In this document: positions 13,311 through 26,178 of the stretch, piece after piece | How positions within the stretch are numbered: the stretch's first letter is position 1 | Layout: each line of letters begins with the position of its first letter | Source of the DNA: Orientallactaga sibirica | Lineage: Eukaryota > Chordata > Mammalia > Rodentia > Dipodidae | Reading direction: 5' to 3' | DNA length: 64,000 nt | Assembly (NCBI GenBank): GCA_036365145.1 | Contig: JAEOAD010000699.1 | Location: 9,211,001-9,275,000 of the forward strand | The notes under the pieces: generated by a model | Told to the model about the DNA's origin: nothing | The model's input: only the letters and a program-made list of their open reading frames with translations | Database searches by the model: none | Made by a program: the position numbers and the translations under genes

Positions 13311-13644
13311 TCAGGATTTTGGTTCATGGGGATGCTTTTACTGGAAAACAAAAAGGGATACACATTTGGAAATTCAAAATATACATTGTGAATTTCCAAA
13401 GTAGTGGGAAACAGTACACAGAATTTTCTACTCTGAAGTCCTCTGAGGAGCCTGCCCTAATCACCTCTGGCTGAATCAAGCCCTCCCTCCTCTATGCTCC
13501 CCTAGCATTTTATATACTTATGTAAACACACCACATGGTGTAGCACTGAAGAATTATTGGCTCTACATTCTGGCAGAATATGAGCACTTGAGAGGAATAG
13601 CAATGACTAATTGTGGTGGTAGCCTACCACCCCAGGCATTGAAA

Positions 13645-13645
<1 letters not shown>

Positions 13646-13688
<43 letters not shown>

Positions 13689-13784
13689 GCAAACAAATCG
13701 AAGAAGGAAGGAAAGAAGGAAGGAAGGAAGGAAGGAAGGAAGGAAGGAAGGAAGGAAGGAAGGAAGGGAGGGAGGAAGGAAGAG
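13646..13784. repeat. Compound microsatellite (CA)n then (GGAA)n
   Basis: A CA array runs from 13,646 to 13,687, a short linker follows, and then a GAAG/GGAA array from 13,700 to 13,784. The open frames across it are low-complexity. Confidence 0.97.
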
Positions 13785-14794
13785 AAACTCACCCTAGGCA
13801 GAGTATTCGGAAGCATTTTAGTATGGCCTTAGAATCAAGTCAATGCTTTACTATTTGTGCCTGTCTTTACTGTAGTTCAAGTATGAAACTAATATTTTTT
13901 ATTAACTTAACAAGTAGCTATATAATTCTTGATTGTTTTGTAATTAACAATGCCAAAACTAGAAGAAAAGAGAAGAAAACCTGAAAACTTTTCCTTCAAC
14001 TAACATTTGCTTTTGAAATTGAATTGGGTTGGAACTAATGTTCTAAGAATTCTCTATGACATATAAAAAATTAGAAACACCACAGGGTTTCAGAGAACTG
14101 TAGTGGAAACTACCTAAGAAAATAGTCAACACCGAGGCAGGCACCCTGTGAAGGAGATGCTCTTATCTCTGCAGCTGTCCCCACATAGTAGGTGACATAC
14201 TTTAACTATATTGCAAGGCAAAACTAAGCTTTATGTGTTGTTCACCAAAGAGATGCTCTCTCCCTGACTTAAGTATTAAATTAAAGGCAATTGTGAAATA
14301 AAGTATAGGATAAAAGAGAAACTGGAGCTGGCCATCGTACCTCAAAATTCTTAGCACAAATCAAGACTGCAGACTTCCCACTACACACCAGTCTTGACAT
14401 GACTGATGGCTGAGCACTTATATGTAGAGGAGAAGGCCTTGTGGATTGACACTGTGTTCTTTCTTCCTCTAAATAACTGTGCTGAAGAGTGAGTTGTTCA
14501 AGAGAGCTGACATCAATTCGTCCTCTTTAAAAAGGAGGGGTAGATAAGCAGGTGAACATTGTGGAAGAAGAGAGGTACTTTACACTTGAAGACACGAACA
14601 CTTGGCTTAGTTTTTGCTATCTCTGAAATCCTGGGAAGTTAAATGGTCTCTTTAAACTTCCATTTACTTTTGTGAGAAATGAAAAGACAAAATTGTACCT
14701 CACCCTTTATGGGATTCTTGTAAAGATTAAATGAAGCCTTTATTTAAAGTGATTAGTTCAATGTTCCACACATATTATGCACCCCAAAATTTTA

Positions 14795-15140
14795 GCAAGA
14801 TGAGATGTCACTACATACTCATTAGAATTAACTAACCAAGAACTACAAACACCAAGCACTGGTGAAGATAAGCAACAGGAACCCTTCTGTGTTGCTGGGC
14901 AGAATGCACAATAACGTTGCTACTTTGGAAGGCAACTTGGTTGTTTCCTATAAAATTAAACCTATTTCCCTACATGAGTTGAAATTTTATCTCCCCCTAA
15001 ACACTTAAAGTATCATTACTATATTTGAAACTACCAAAATTTGCTAACAATCAAGATGTTTTTCAACAAGTCAATGGATATAAATAACTGAGGTTCATCC
15101 AGACAAATCAGTGTTACTCAGTACTAATAAGTCATGAAAA
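14795..15140 (+). mobile_element. Ancient L1 3' fragment
   Basis: The order of phrases matches old mammalian L1 3' regions: a tcactacatactcattagaat type block, ggtgaagataagcaacagga, a ctttggaaggcaac block, and tcaatggatataaataactg. It is heavily decayed and has no coding capacity. Confidence 0.7.
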
Positions 15141-15151
15141 GAAATTGAGAA

Positions 15152-15230
15152 GGAGTTGGACATATAGCTCACTGGTACAGTACTTGCCTAGCAGGTGCGA
15201 GGCCTTTGGCTTGATTCCTGCCTCCACAAA
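15152..15230 (+). mobile_element. ID-like SINE
   Basis: tRNA-derived head with an atagctcactggtacagt A box and a ttgattcctgcct B box. Its 3' end passes directly into the purine microsatellite. Confidence 0.75.
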
Positions 15231-15271
15231 AGGAAGAAGAAGGAGGAGGAGGAAAGGAAGAAAGGAAGAAA

Positions 15272-15329
<58 letters not shown>

Positions 15330-15468
15330 AGAAAGAAAGAAGAAAGAAAGAGGGAGGGAAGGAGGGAGGGAAGGAGGGAAAGGAGGGAGGGAGGGAGGGA
15401 TGGAGGGAAGGAAGAAGAAAGGAAGGAAGGAAGGAAGGAAGGAAGGAAGGAAGGAAGGAAGGAAGGAA
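15231..15468. repeat. GAAA/GGAA/GGGA microsatellite on an ID tail
   Basis: About 240 bases of pure plus-strand purines, going from GAAG through GAAA, GGGA and finally a GGAA block. It abuts the ID element, which suggests growth from its A-rich tail. Open frames in it are simple-sequence artefacts. Confidence 0.97.
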
Positions 15469-18400
15469 ACAAAGGAATTGAGAAACCTTAAATTCAAACT
15501 CCTAAGTGAAAGAAAGTCTCAAAAGCACACATACTGCCTAGTTCTCATTCTGTGACATTATGGAAAAGACAAGACAGTTAAAAAAAAAATCAATTGATGT
15601 CAGAGGTTGAAGACAAGGAGAGGAAAAAATAAACTGAATATAGGAAAATTTTAGGCTAGCAAAACTATTCTGTGTGATGCTAAGAATTTGTCTAAAATAA
15701 ATGTAAAATACCCAAAGTGAAGCCTGATTTTGTGATGAACATGGGATAATGATTTGTGATTGGGGATTCATCACTTGCAGCAAGTGAACAACTCCCACAG
15801 GGGGATGCTGACAGTGTGCGAGGCTGTGTGTTCATGAGGACAGGGCACACTTAGACAACGTCTCTACCTTCTTCTCAATATCATTGTGAACCAAAAACTG
15901 ATCTAAAGAAAAGAAATGTCTATTGCAAATTGGGAGCCATAGTTATTTCAAACCCCTTCTAGCTGGAGAGCCGGATGTTACATGTAGCCAAAGTATATGT
16001 TGAATGAAGTAACATTTTCTGATCATTTATGTTACCTGGCCTCTGGTGGTAAGTCTGTACAGACGTTGCCATTCTTACTAGTGCATTGAACATTTCTATA
16101 AGGCTTCCGCCCTTGGTTTTGTGAGTTAGAATTATTAAGCCTTTCTAACTTCAACTTGCAATACTGCTTTGTATACAGGTGATTACTATTATTAACTTTA
16201 ATTTCCAAAAAAAGGCAATAGGCAGAATGGGACCCATCTAGGAGGTATTATTTGGGCATAAATAACACCTCAGGTGAGGCACAATTTGCATCTTGGCATT
16301 AAATTAGAAATTGGCCACGGGGAATATTTTACTTCTGAGGAAACAACCACCAAGTAGAGAATGAGAGTGATTCACTCAGGGTGCTTAGCTTTGGTAACAG
16401 CCTGGCAATATAAGTTAGCTCCTTATCTATGGAACCATTCTCAAGTGCAGGAGCATTGGCTTCTTTGCTGGTGTGAAGTGAGGGGCACGTCAGTAGACCA
16501 AGCATCTGGGCCCTACATCTCATAAAGGAGTCTAAATCCCATTGCATCAATATGACCTTGGCAAGTCCTTGAAACTTGACAAGCACCAGTTGCTCATTTT
16601 TTGTTTCTTTAGCTTTAATATTTTTTATTTTTATTTGTTTATTTATTAAAATGTACTCTTGCCACATTGTAATCTCTAAGTGCTGAACTCAGGTGATTTG
16701 CCTGCCTCAACTTCCCTTGCAAAGAGCTCGACCTCCAAATGCACATCATCTTGTTGAGGCTAATTTGATTTACTTTTTAATCCACTTGTAGATGGAGAGT
16801 ATAGCCCCCCTGACTTTCCATCTTCTTGGGTGACCTGTGTCATTCAAATGAGACAGGGTGTTTGAAGTGAGTTGGAGCACAGGTAGGCATTCCTAATCCC
16901 ATTTACCTTCTCATCTATCCTCTGTTTACACAGAGAAACCCAAGTGGAGCTAAGAAAATAGAGACTAAGCTGGCAGATGCAGATAAAATCAGAAGTCCTA
17001 CAATGGTAACTGGATGTGTGTTTCTTTTCTTGTGCGTGAAGCCCACTGACACATAGTCCCTTAGCCTGAGTTTGTTTCAAGGTACAATAAGGCTGAGAGA
17101 TTACTTGTTGAATGCCTACACACAATCATGGTGCCACCAGAGATATATTTAGGACTATATATGTCTTGATGGTCACAAGCTATAGAGTAAGGAAATTGAA
17201 AAACTCAAGCCCAGCTAATAATTCAAAGCACTGAATTTTGCTTAATGTATCTATGTGTGATAATTAACTTGTACATCTACAAAACACAAGGTTCTTTATC
17301 TGTCTCTGACCGCATCCACATAAATAAGTTATATGTCCCTGTCCTACCAAGCTCTACCTTAATCAGCAGATCGATGTTACCATGACTGATGTGGAATATA
17401 CTGCCACTAGATGCCTTCTTATGTGAGGCAATGAGAAGGACATACTACCTTTGTGGGAGTTCAGTCCCCAAGCCCATGATTCAACTCTATCAAAATATCA
17501 AAGCAAACCATAAGGGAACACACTTGACAAGTACCTGACCAGTATTCTTCAAAGCAATTGAGTTTATAAAAGACAAGGGAAGACATATGAGTGGTCAAGG
17601 ATTAGAAGAGACCAACAAGACATCACAGCAGAGTTCAATGTGGGATTGTGAATCTGATCCTATATAGGATGTTGGAGACAAGGGTGATGAGGTGTAAATA
17701 AGGGTGCTGTTAAACCTGGTATTGCTCCAAGGTGAATTTCTTAGTTGGGAAAGGTGTACCAAGGTTTCATAAAATGCCAACATTGAGGAACATAAGCAAT
17801 ATCACAGGAGGAAGAAGGGTTCTCTGTTCTGTATTTGAAACTATTCCATAGTCTAAATTAAAAAAAAAAAAAAAAAATGGTGTTTGATTTGGTTCTCCAG
17901 GCTCAAACCAATCATGTGGGAGAGAAGTTAAAGCAGGATTGACTCCAGTAAGGCAAGAGATCTAAGCTGTCTCAGTAAATGCAGAGCTTCAAAATGAACA
18001 TAATTTACCTCTCTCTACAAAAGGTATATCCATGAATAATTGAGAATTTGTTTCATGAGCATCTGCCAGTACCACTGTCCCCCGAGCAGCCTGCTCCTCA
18101 CCTAACCTTTTGGCTGCCTCAGAAAGGGTAGCCACCCCTTGAAACATTTTCATGCTCTAGTCTTTCTATAAAGCCCTGCAAATCAGCAACTCTTTTCTGT
18201 TTTACATTGTTCCCATAAAGTGTGCTGTTAGGAGCTCAGAATAACAAAAAAGACTGCTGTAATAATTAAGCTCTGGGATGTATTTCAAAGACTCACAGAC
18301 ATTAGAGATGGGAAGACCCAGCAGGTCATCCAAGCCTGTCTCTCTGCCAGTGCAGGAGGCTGTGTATAATTTGGCAGATCTGTTATCAGGCTATAAAAAT

Positions 18401-19209
18401 TCTAAACTATTCAAAAAATTACCACATTGTATAAATTATAATAAAAAGTTTACCTTATTCCTGAGCCATTCTTGGGGATGGGGGAGGAAGTCACTGAATA
18501 GCTTTCTAAAAACAATTACTGTCCTATTTAGAATAGATTTTCCAAGGTGAAAATGTGGTTATTTTCCTTTCAATGTGACAGCCTGTGCTGCTTATTATGC
18601 ACGAGCTGCCTCTCTGCATCTGATAGTTTAAAGTTTAGCACTGACCCCAGCTGTCCCTCAAATGATATTATAAACATGGCTTGCAGCGCATCCAACTTCT
18701 TCTGGTTTTGACTGAAGGGCTGGACTTGAACACAGCTGACATGGTGCTGCCTTTGGGTCAGGCATCCTGGACCTAGTGATTTTGATTTTATGAATAAAGG
18801 TCAGTCCTCCAAGGGTCTCAAAAGAATGATACTCCTGACAGATCCTGGTTAGGCTTGGTGGGGGTTTTCCGAGCAGAACTGCCAAGTGCAAATAATACAC
18901 ATACCACTCTTATGCCAGTAGAGCAGGCCACCAACTTCCACCATACCTGAGAGTTATTTTCATGTATCTTTTCAGAATCTAGAACTGTAAGGACACCACT
19001 GAACTAGTCAGTGATTTGAGGCCTCTGAGTAAGTTTACTTTGTGTGAAAAGTGGACACATAGGCAGACCAGTCCAGTGACACAAGATCAGTTTATCCAGA
19101 GTGGAGTCTGTCGCTGTCATAATGGATATGGGGAGGTGGGAGCCCATCAGCAGGAATATGTCAGCACTTCTAGTTACTTTGTCATTGTTATTGATTGCTT
19201 GTTTGCTTT
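15469..19209. other. Single-copy noncoding DNA
   Basis: No gene was recognised. A very diverged B1-like fragment may be present at about 16,660-16,770, and an A run lies near 17,859-17,876. Confidence 0.4.
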
Positions 19210-19287
19210 TAGGGTAGTAAGGGTTGAACTCAGGGCCTTGGGCAGACTACATGGGTACTATACCACTGAAATATGTCCTCCTCCCCA
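19210..19287 (-). mobile_element. ID-like SINE, inverted
   Basis: Plus strand shows gggttgaactcagggccttg and taccactgaa, the complement of the ID head with its A and B boxes. No tail or duplication was resolved. Confidence 0.75.
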
Positions 19288-20788
19288 GTACCACTCAGTT
19301 CTTTTTTTGAGTGTTCTACATATGACATGCATAGCAGCATACTTAAGAAAATGTAGTCCCTGTCCTATGGATGAAGGAGCATTGTGTAGTGGATAAGTTT
19401 ATTATGTCTCCATTGTATCCTGGTGGAAACACACATTGAGAAGAAGATCCCAAGAAGAGCTGGTCTGTACTAAACACCTTTCCTCTCTCTTCTTTCACCA
19501 CCAGGTGGAAAAAGTATGTGAGCTGCTTCCTGGCTCTAAATGAAAATCTCATTTTTAAGTTGCATGAAACACAGAATGCCCTTTTCCAAAGCCCTTATAT
19601 TGCCAGGTTAGCTCATAAATCCACAATTGGAGCTGATGTCATGACCTTGACCACATCTACATATGAATGCTTGATACCCATGTACTAAAAGCCCATAGCT
19701 TCATACATTTGTGAATACTGAGCTGTGAATCTATACAGTAAGAATTGTCTGTTGAATGAAACGTTTGCCAAAAATTGATTGTTCATTAAGTCTGAGGATT
19801 ATGGTATTTAAAGTAATAGGTAAAGCTTTAGAGACATGAAAACAGCTAAAGGAATAAGCTATCTCTAGGACCATAACAAGGAATAAAAGACAGGTTAGAA
19901 GTCAAATCTGCAGCAAGAAGCGTGAGCTCTTAGAACACTGAATGCGGAGTTTCTGAGTTACCTCAATGGAATGCAGATGACAGCAAACTTCGTTTGACAC
20001 TTCCATACACTCCTCTGGGGGTTAAATGCACTACTATTGCTGGAGGCTGTCTCTGTTCTTTTGCAGTCTGTTTTGGCCTAACTCTTGAGGTTGATAAGTA
20101 TGGGGACACCCTGCACACAGGTAATAGCGAGAGGGAGGTGACCAGACAAAATTCATGATGACAAACAGGCAACACAGAGAGACAATAGGAATTACCAAGA
20201 CTTGGGCTGCCTGGACGCTAAACAAGGTTCCACAGACTCAGACCTGTGGACCCACATCGCCCCCTGGTGTTCGCGCGGTGCCTCTGCACGTGGGTGACTT
20301 TGGCCTCTGGCAAGGCTTCATGCAATTTTTGTTTCTTAAACCTCTGCCCATCACCTTCTCCACGGCTCCATGGATACTGGGAATGTATCTTCCAGGCCTC
20401 TGTCACTACTTCTAACATATATGACCACAGTATAGAATGATGTCAGGAAAGGAAATGAGGAAGAAAAGACGAGGAGGAGGGAGAAGAACCACCTGCCAGT
20501 TCATCTTTGGTCCCTAGTTATCCGTAGGTCAAGCACCCAGATGCAACTAGTGTATTGGCCGTGTAGCATAAATTGGGGTCTCTTTCCTAAAGTATAATAG
20601 TAGCCATTTCTGTGACATTGTCAGCACGTTTGGTTATAAAGTGAATTTCTAAGTAAATTAGAACTACTTAATTCAATAATATTCCCTATACATTGAGGAG
20701 CTACTACTTCCTGGTTGAGAGCCTCTGGGCTCCTCACCTCAGCTGGAGCTCCACGTTCTGGGAAATAACTTCCTTGTTAGATCAGAGC
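19288..20788. other. Single-copy noncoding DNA
   Basis: No gene was recognised. A CTCF-like motif sits at 20,257-20,270. Confidence 0.4.
20257..20270 (-). promoter_or_regulatory. CTCF-like core motif
   Basis: The minus strand reads ACACCAGGGGGCGA, which differs from CCASYAGRKGGCRS only at the first and last positions. It is in single-copy DNA with a few local CpGs (tcgcgcgg follows). Binding is not shown. Confidence 0.5.
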
Positions 20789-20900
20789 CAGCCAGGTGTT
20801 AGGGCACATGGCTGTAATCCCAGCATTCAGGAAGCGAGGGGCCAAAGTTGAAGAACAGCTGAGCTACACAAGGGAACCAGGGTGGGGAGAACAAACAAAA
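20789..20900 (+). mobile_element. Old B1-like SINE
   Basis: Diverged forward B1 beginning gccaggtgttagggcacatg, with tgtaatcccagcattcagga. It ends in a weakly A-rich segment. Confidence 0.7.
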
Positions 20901-20945
20901 GACAGAATCCAGAATATTTACCTACTTCCAAAATTTTAAAGGAAC

Positions 20946-20970
20946 TTTTTTTTTTTTTTTTTTTTTTTTT
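20946..20970. repeat. T homopolymer
   Basis: Run of 25 T. No element was recognised beside it. Confidence 0.9.
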
Positions 20971-21847
20971 CCTAATGAGTTGTGAAATGCCATAGGTCTT
21001 TTCACAGAGCACTTACCCCTTGAAGCAGCCCCACCACCCCAGGCCCAAAGTCCAACATGCCAATCTTTGCAGAAGTCATGCCCTGTGTTTCGCTTCTGCA
21101 CTTGCACGATGTTGTGGATCAAAGCGACCTTTCTCTGTGTCAGAACTTCTCAGCAGTGTGGCCTGTTGACCTCTCACATTGCTCAGCATTTACCAAGCAC
21201 ATGGTACAGTCTCATGTAGAGACTGGCCAGAGGAGGTTGATCTGGAATAGCCGGGGAGAGGAAGGGAAGAACTGTAATCCAGACCACCAGTGACACTTCT
21301 ATTGCCTTGATAATTCATCAAACACTGCCATGCCATTGCACGCCCATAACGTAAGAGTTAATGACCAAAGCTGACCTTGTGCCTGCACCAGAGGAGATGG
21401 AAACATCTTGAACCATTCTCTTAATGACTCTTTTCCAAAGATAACCTGAGAAAACCTGGACATGAGCTTCTACCTCATTTTTCAAGCTCTCCAAACAAGC
21501 ATTTCAAGTCCAGAGATAAAAAGAACCACCACATCTTCCCTAACATCATTACCCATGTCAGCACTGAGTAGAAGCGGGGTCCCCATGCCTCCTTTTTCTC
21601 AAGTACTAACAATGGTTACCATTTGTTCCAATGGAAATTCACTCTGTTACTTGTGACCTGGGGTAGGGCTTTGATTTATCTTCACACATTAGTAGCCTGA
21701 AAGACTTATATCTACCCCAGCCACACTTCATGGTAAATATTTTATTCCTCTAAACTTCGAACTACAAGTCATGTTATCTAGTGTATGTGTTAGCCAAGTC
21801 ATTGTGGAAGTTTTTGCCTTTATTTTGTGTGGTTGGGTTCTGTAATG
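20971..21847. other. Single-copy noncoding DNA
   Basis: No gene or repeat was recognised. Confidence 0.4.
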
Positions 21848-21984
21848 TTTTCTTCAGACAGGGTCTCATGCAGTCCAAGTTTGGCCTGCAAGTCACTATG
21901 GAACCCAGGATTACATGAAATCCTAATCTTCCTGCCTCTACCTCCTAAAGCCTGAAATTAAGGGTATGTGCCACCAAATCCACA
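21848..21984 (-). mobile_element. Old B1-like SINE, inverted
   Basis: Plus strand shows agacagggtctcatgcagtc near the left and a diverged complement of the B1 head at the right (ggtatgtgccaccaaatcc). Confidence 0.7.
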
Positions 21985-23075
21985 TTGTCATTCTTGAATA
22001 TTCTGTAACATTCCAGACTGGTATGTGATAAGAAGGTGAGGTTCAAATCTGTTCTTACACTGCTCAATGCTCACCCACACAGTTCCATCTTTGGCTTCCT
22101 TGGCAGGGGCAATCATGGTTTCATTTCAAGAAATAATCTTCTGACATCGGTGATACTGAAAGTCTTTTGGAATGAAAGGAGGGTAAAACAAGGCTTCATT
22201 TCAAGAAAGCTCAGGAACTTAGCTCGGTAAGTCCGAATAAAAGCTTGTGAAGCTAAAGAGAAATGTTTGAAGTCATTCACAAATGCTGTATCTATCCTTG
22301 AGAGGTCATTTCATTCCATTTAGCACTTCTTATTATTCTACAGGGTTTATAAGCTCTTAAGCAAATGTAGAGGGAGAAAAAGCTAAGGCTCCTGATAATA
22401 CAGTATATCAGACTGACAGCTTAGCTGAATTTCCCCTGTGGTGTGAGCAAGATGCTGTTCCCCAAAGAAGTAATGCCAAAAGAAAGGAGAGGGGGATCAC
22501 AGGGATCATGCCTTCACATTTAATTTCAGAGACAAGAACCTGATGCTGTTCTCTGTGTGGATGGGCCATGTACCAGTGTGGAGCATGGGTGTTGGCGCTG
22601 TGGGCAGAAACATGATCTGAGCTTTAAATCACTGCCAAGTAGCCATGTGGTGACTGGAAGCCTGCTAGTATGGCAAGGACAGTGACCAGCTTCAAAGCCA
22701 AGCCACGTAACAGGAGGGCCAGGAAAGCCAGTGTGCAGGGGAGCCGGCTTTCATTATCTTGTTTCCTTTTTTATACCTATCCAAATGTATTCCCTATTTC
22801 CTTGGTTGTCTATTTCTACAAAATAAAAATTATAAGATTATTTTAAACTCTCCTTGAAGCTGATCAGCTCTCATCACTCTTCAGGCATCCTGAGATGGAG
22901 AGGGAAGTGAGGAGTAAGATGTCCCCATGATGGGGGTGGGAAGGAAGGACACAGACAGGAATCTGAAAAATATATCTGTGACTACTGAATGCTAATGTGA
23001 GAACTACCAGATCCCCAATTATTGAAACATGGTAATTTAAAACAACAATAGTAGTAGGAGGAGGAGGAGATACAA
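21985..23075. other. Single-copy noncoding DNA
   Basis: No gene or repeat was recognised. Confidence 0.4.
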
Positions 23076-23092
23076 CTTACTATATACTTTTT

Positions 23093-23335
23093 TTAAAATA
23101 TATTTTATTTTGTTTATTTATTTATTTGAGAGAGAGGGAGATACAGAAATAGGCAGGTAGAGAGAGAGAGAGAGAGAGAATGGGTGCGTCAGGGCCTCCA
23201 GCCACTGCAAACGAACTCCAGATGCGTGCACCCCCTTGTGCATCTGGCTGACGTGGGTCCTGGAGAATCGAGCCTCGAACCGGGGTCCTTAGGCTCCACA
23301 GGCAAGCGTTTAACCACTAAGCCATCTCTCCAGCC
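23093..23335 (-). mobile_element. Dip-like SINE, well preserved
   Basis: Inverted copy with a TTTA-repeat tail complement at the left, a GA tract at 23,154-23,180, and the head complement ending ccatctctccagcc. Perfect 17-bp duplications, cttactatatacttttt at 23,076-23,092 and 23,336-23,352, flank it. Its middle retains the cacaaggggg-type segment (as ccccttgtgc). Confidence 0.95.
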
Positions 23336-23352
23336 CTTACTATATACTTTTT

Positions 23353-24204
23353 GACAGTGTTCCAAACACCTCCAATGAGAAATTTACTATCCAACTCTGT
23401 GCATGAGGAGGCTGAAGAAGAGAGTGGTTACTTAATTGTTCAACACCACACTCCTAAGGATGGAATTTAGATTCTAACCTTGGACCTTTCTTTATTTCAG
23501 AGTTTTCTTAACTACAGTGTCCCCTACTGCCCTGATAAAGGACACTTCACGGGGGTATTTGACTGACATTGTTGAGAGAACACAGGGAGCCCTTGGGTGC
23601 ACACGCCTTTCCCAGTGGAGAAGTGGGTCCTTTTCTGCCACACAGCTGGATATCCAATCCTCTGTGAGGATGCTGTGGACAGTAAACATCCATCAACTTC
23701 CTAAGTAGTAGACTTTCTAGAGTGTTCTCAGAGTTACAGGAGCTGTTCAAGTGGCTGAAGACTCCTTTCTGCCTCACCTTCATCTAAGTCACTGAGGTCA
23801 CAGAACAATGATCACATAGACTCAGAGGACATATCATTCTCTTCCTTCCATCTTGTAGCTTAACACCAGCACAAAGTCACCATAAGCAGTCAACCTAAGA
23901 GTTTCAAAAGGAGTTATTTTATACACTCTTGTTTTGCATTCATGCAACTAATCCAACATGTGACCCTAAGAAATCTTTGTCTTCACTCAGAAATTCTGAA
24001 AACAGTTTCTTTTCAAAATAAAGGGACAAAACGTATCATAGAGCATAAGGACTCAAACACATGAAAATTTACCTCTATCCTTCCTTGTGTCACCTTGTGA
24101 AAGTTACACCCCTGTTTTCTTCCCACAGCTCTCCAATGGAAACAACACACAGACAATGTGAGAGAAGTCTCTGGCACTAAGAAAGGTCAAAAAATCAGAA
24201 TCCA
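23353..24204. other. Single-copy noncoding DNA
   Basis: No gene or repeat was recognised. Confidence 0.4.
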
Positions 24205-24439
24205 GGCTGGAGAGATGGCTTGGCAGTAAGGCGCCTGCCTGCCAAGCCTAAGAACACCGTATCATTCTCCAGGTCCCACGTTTAGCTAGACACAAAAAGT
24301 GACGCAAGGGCGAAATGTTGCACTTGCCCACAAGGGGGCGCACTCATCTGGCGTTCGTTCACAGTGGCTGAGAGGCCACTGGCGCACCCATTCTCTATCT
24401 CTCTAGCTCTCTCTGTATATCCCTCTCTCAAAAAAAAAA
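24205..24439 (+). mobile_element. Dip-like SINE, long-middle subtype with CTCF-like motif
   Basis: Forward copy: ggctggagagatggcttgg head, cacgtttagctagacac middle, then cccacaagggggcgcac, a CT tract and an A tail. Flanking aaaaaatcaga occurs at 24,189-24,199 and 24,434-24,444. The cacgtttagc middle separates this subtype from copies such as 9,004 and 40,337; copies at 26,516, 32,881 and 59,656 share it. Confidence 0.92.
24326..24342 (+). promoter_or_regulatory. SINE-borne CTCF-like motif
   Basis: Sequence CCACAAGGGGGCGC inside the SINE at 24,205-24,439 differs from the CTCF core CCASYAGRKGGCRS only at the fifth base. The equivalent segments at about 26,639 (plus) and 33,025 (minus) are slightly changed. 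Coordinates are to within a few bases. Confidence 0.45.
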
Positions 24440-24539
24440 TCAGATTGCTTTTGTGTGTGGTTTGTGTGTATGCGTGTGGGTACATGTGTACATGTGACAT
24501 CTCATGTTTTCCTAAGTCATTCTCTACCCGATTTACTAA

Positions 24540-24755
24540 GGCAGGGTCTCTCACTTTCAATCCAAATCTTGGAAACTAAGCTAGTATAACTAGCTAGCTT
24601 GCAACAGAGACCCTCCCTGCCTCCACCTCTGAACCACTGGCTATGCAGGATGGCACTACACCCAACTAACATCCATATGGGTGATAGGGATCTGAACTCT
24701 GCTCCTCGCATTTGAATGGCAAACACCCTATCCACTGAGACATCTCCCCAGCCCC
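24540..24755 (-). mobile_element. B2/B3/B4-like SINE, inverted and diverged
   Basis: The right end on the minus strand reads ggggctggggagatgtctca, a typical rodent tRNA-like SINE head, followed by a diverged body ending near 24,540. Family assignment is uncertain. Confidence 0.65.
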
Positions 24756-25305
24756 TCCCAAAACCAGACTTATCACCATTATTAATCATGTTTGTATTTT
24801 CATTTGGTGAAAATTTAGAAAACACATTTTATTTTGTCCACAGGATTTTATTGGTTCACACTTATTTAACTCAGGAATGGTCCAAACTCTAATGCATATG
24901 GAGAGTAACAAACTGACCTGAAATATGGTGGGCTTGCTCAGGACAAATACCAAACATGGAACAGGCAGGGTACATTCAAGATGTGTTGCTTGACTGTGTA
25001 TAAAAAGCATAACTAATTTGGAAATATATCTAGTGACACAAAATGTTAAATCTATAGTACTAATTTAAAAAAAAAAACCTAAATTTATAAAACTTTATAA
25101 GAACTCCTCTGATTGTCCATTGGAATGATCCCATCTCTTTCAGTTGCAGAGTTATGGGTGGCATTTGTTGTTTCTTGCTGTTCCTTTGTACTTTTGAATA
25201 ACTGGTGAATATGCATGGTGCACTGTTGTAAAGAAACACAGCTTGAAGAATTATAAGATGTTATTAGCATCTTTTGTCCTGTCCTATGATGTCTTACAAT
25301 AGTTT
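24756..25305. other. Single-copy noncoding DNA
   Basis: No gene or repeat was recognised. Confidence 0.4.
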
Positions 25306-25396
25306 TTTTTTTTTTGGTTTTCAAGGTAGGGTCTCACTCTAGTCCAGGCTGACCTGATGTAGTCTCAGGCTGGCCTTGAACTTACACCTCTGCCTA
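25306..25396 (-). mobile_element. Truncated B1-like SINE, inverted
   Basis: T tract, then ggtagggtctcactctagtc and a gccttgaactt segment. The copy stops at gcctagtgtggga, so the head is missing. Confidence 0.85.
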
Positions 25397-25727
25397 GTGT
25401 GGGATTTTAGTATTTTTGAGAGAGTTTTGTAGGTAATGACAGTGTTGGCTTTGGGGCTCCATACTTTATGATTCAAAGAAGACTCTAACGAAATGATCAA
25501 GCAATCAAATTAATTTAGGATGTCTGGTTATCTATGAACAATCTTCTTAGACAAGAGAAACACTAGGAATTGTAAACTGGTGGAGAGGCTGTCTATCCAT
25601 CAAAGGTCACAGCATCTGCAAGCCAAAGCCCTCCCTTGGCATGCTGGGAGGCAGTCAAGACAGTTACAGAGAGCAATGAAATAACTCTTCCCCTATGTCA
25701 CCTCTCAGGGCTGAGGAAATAAAGGAC

Positions 25728-25800
25728 AAAGGTGTTGTTCAGTAGTATACTGCATGCCTACCTTGTGTGAAGCCATGGTTCAATTCCGAGCACTGCAAAA
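25728..25800 (+). mobile_element. ID-like SINE
   Basis: Diverged ID head: gttgttcagtagtatactgc and gttcaattccgagcactgc, then an A-rich tail with AATAATA units. Confidence 0.65.
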
Positions 25801-25850
25801 CAATATAATAATGATAATAATTGCAGTAAATTAAATATTAGGGCTAGGAA

Positions 25851-26178
25851 AATAACTCAGCAGGTACTACAAGCAAGAGGGCATTATAGGTCCTGACTTA
25901 GATAGCCAAGCCAGCACTTGTGTATAAAGCTGGTCATAGATGGCCATGCATGCTTGTAACTCCACCCTATGTGGGGTGGAGACTAGAGAATAGCTGAAGC
26001 TTTCTGGTCAGCAGTTCTGAAAAATCAGTAGCTCCAGGTTCAGTGAGAGACTATGTTTCAAGGAAAAAGTGGGAGAGCACTAGAAGGGGACACCCAACAT
26101 TCACCTCTGGCCTCTGCATGCATGTATATTGGACACATGCATCTACACTACACACACACACACACACACACACACACC
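25851..26178 (+). mobile_element. B4-like SINE with (CA)n end
   Basis: ID-type head gggctaggaaaataactcag, a B1-like middle (catgcatgcttgtaactcca), cctctggcctctgcatgcat near the end, and a CA array to 26,178. The architecture matches the copies at 7,875 and 49,811. Confidence 0.75.

Larger units (their letters stand above)
12291..14794. other. Noncoding DNA with a diverged internal duplication
   Basis: No gene was recognised. Segments at about 12,587-12,715 and 13,185-13,310 are related to each other, and a CA/GGAA microsatellite lies at 13,646-13,784. The remainder looks single-copy. Confidence 0.45.

Noticed and set aside
15132..15555. Long lysine/arginine/glutamate or serine/phenylalanine/leucine repeat frames
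   Set aside because: They are translations of purine microsatellites; the same applies at 27,739-28,058 and 37,241-37,651.
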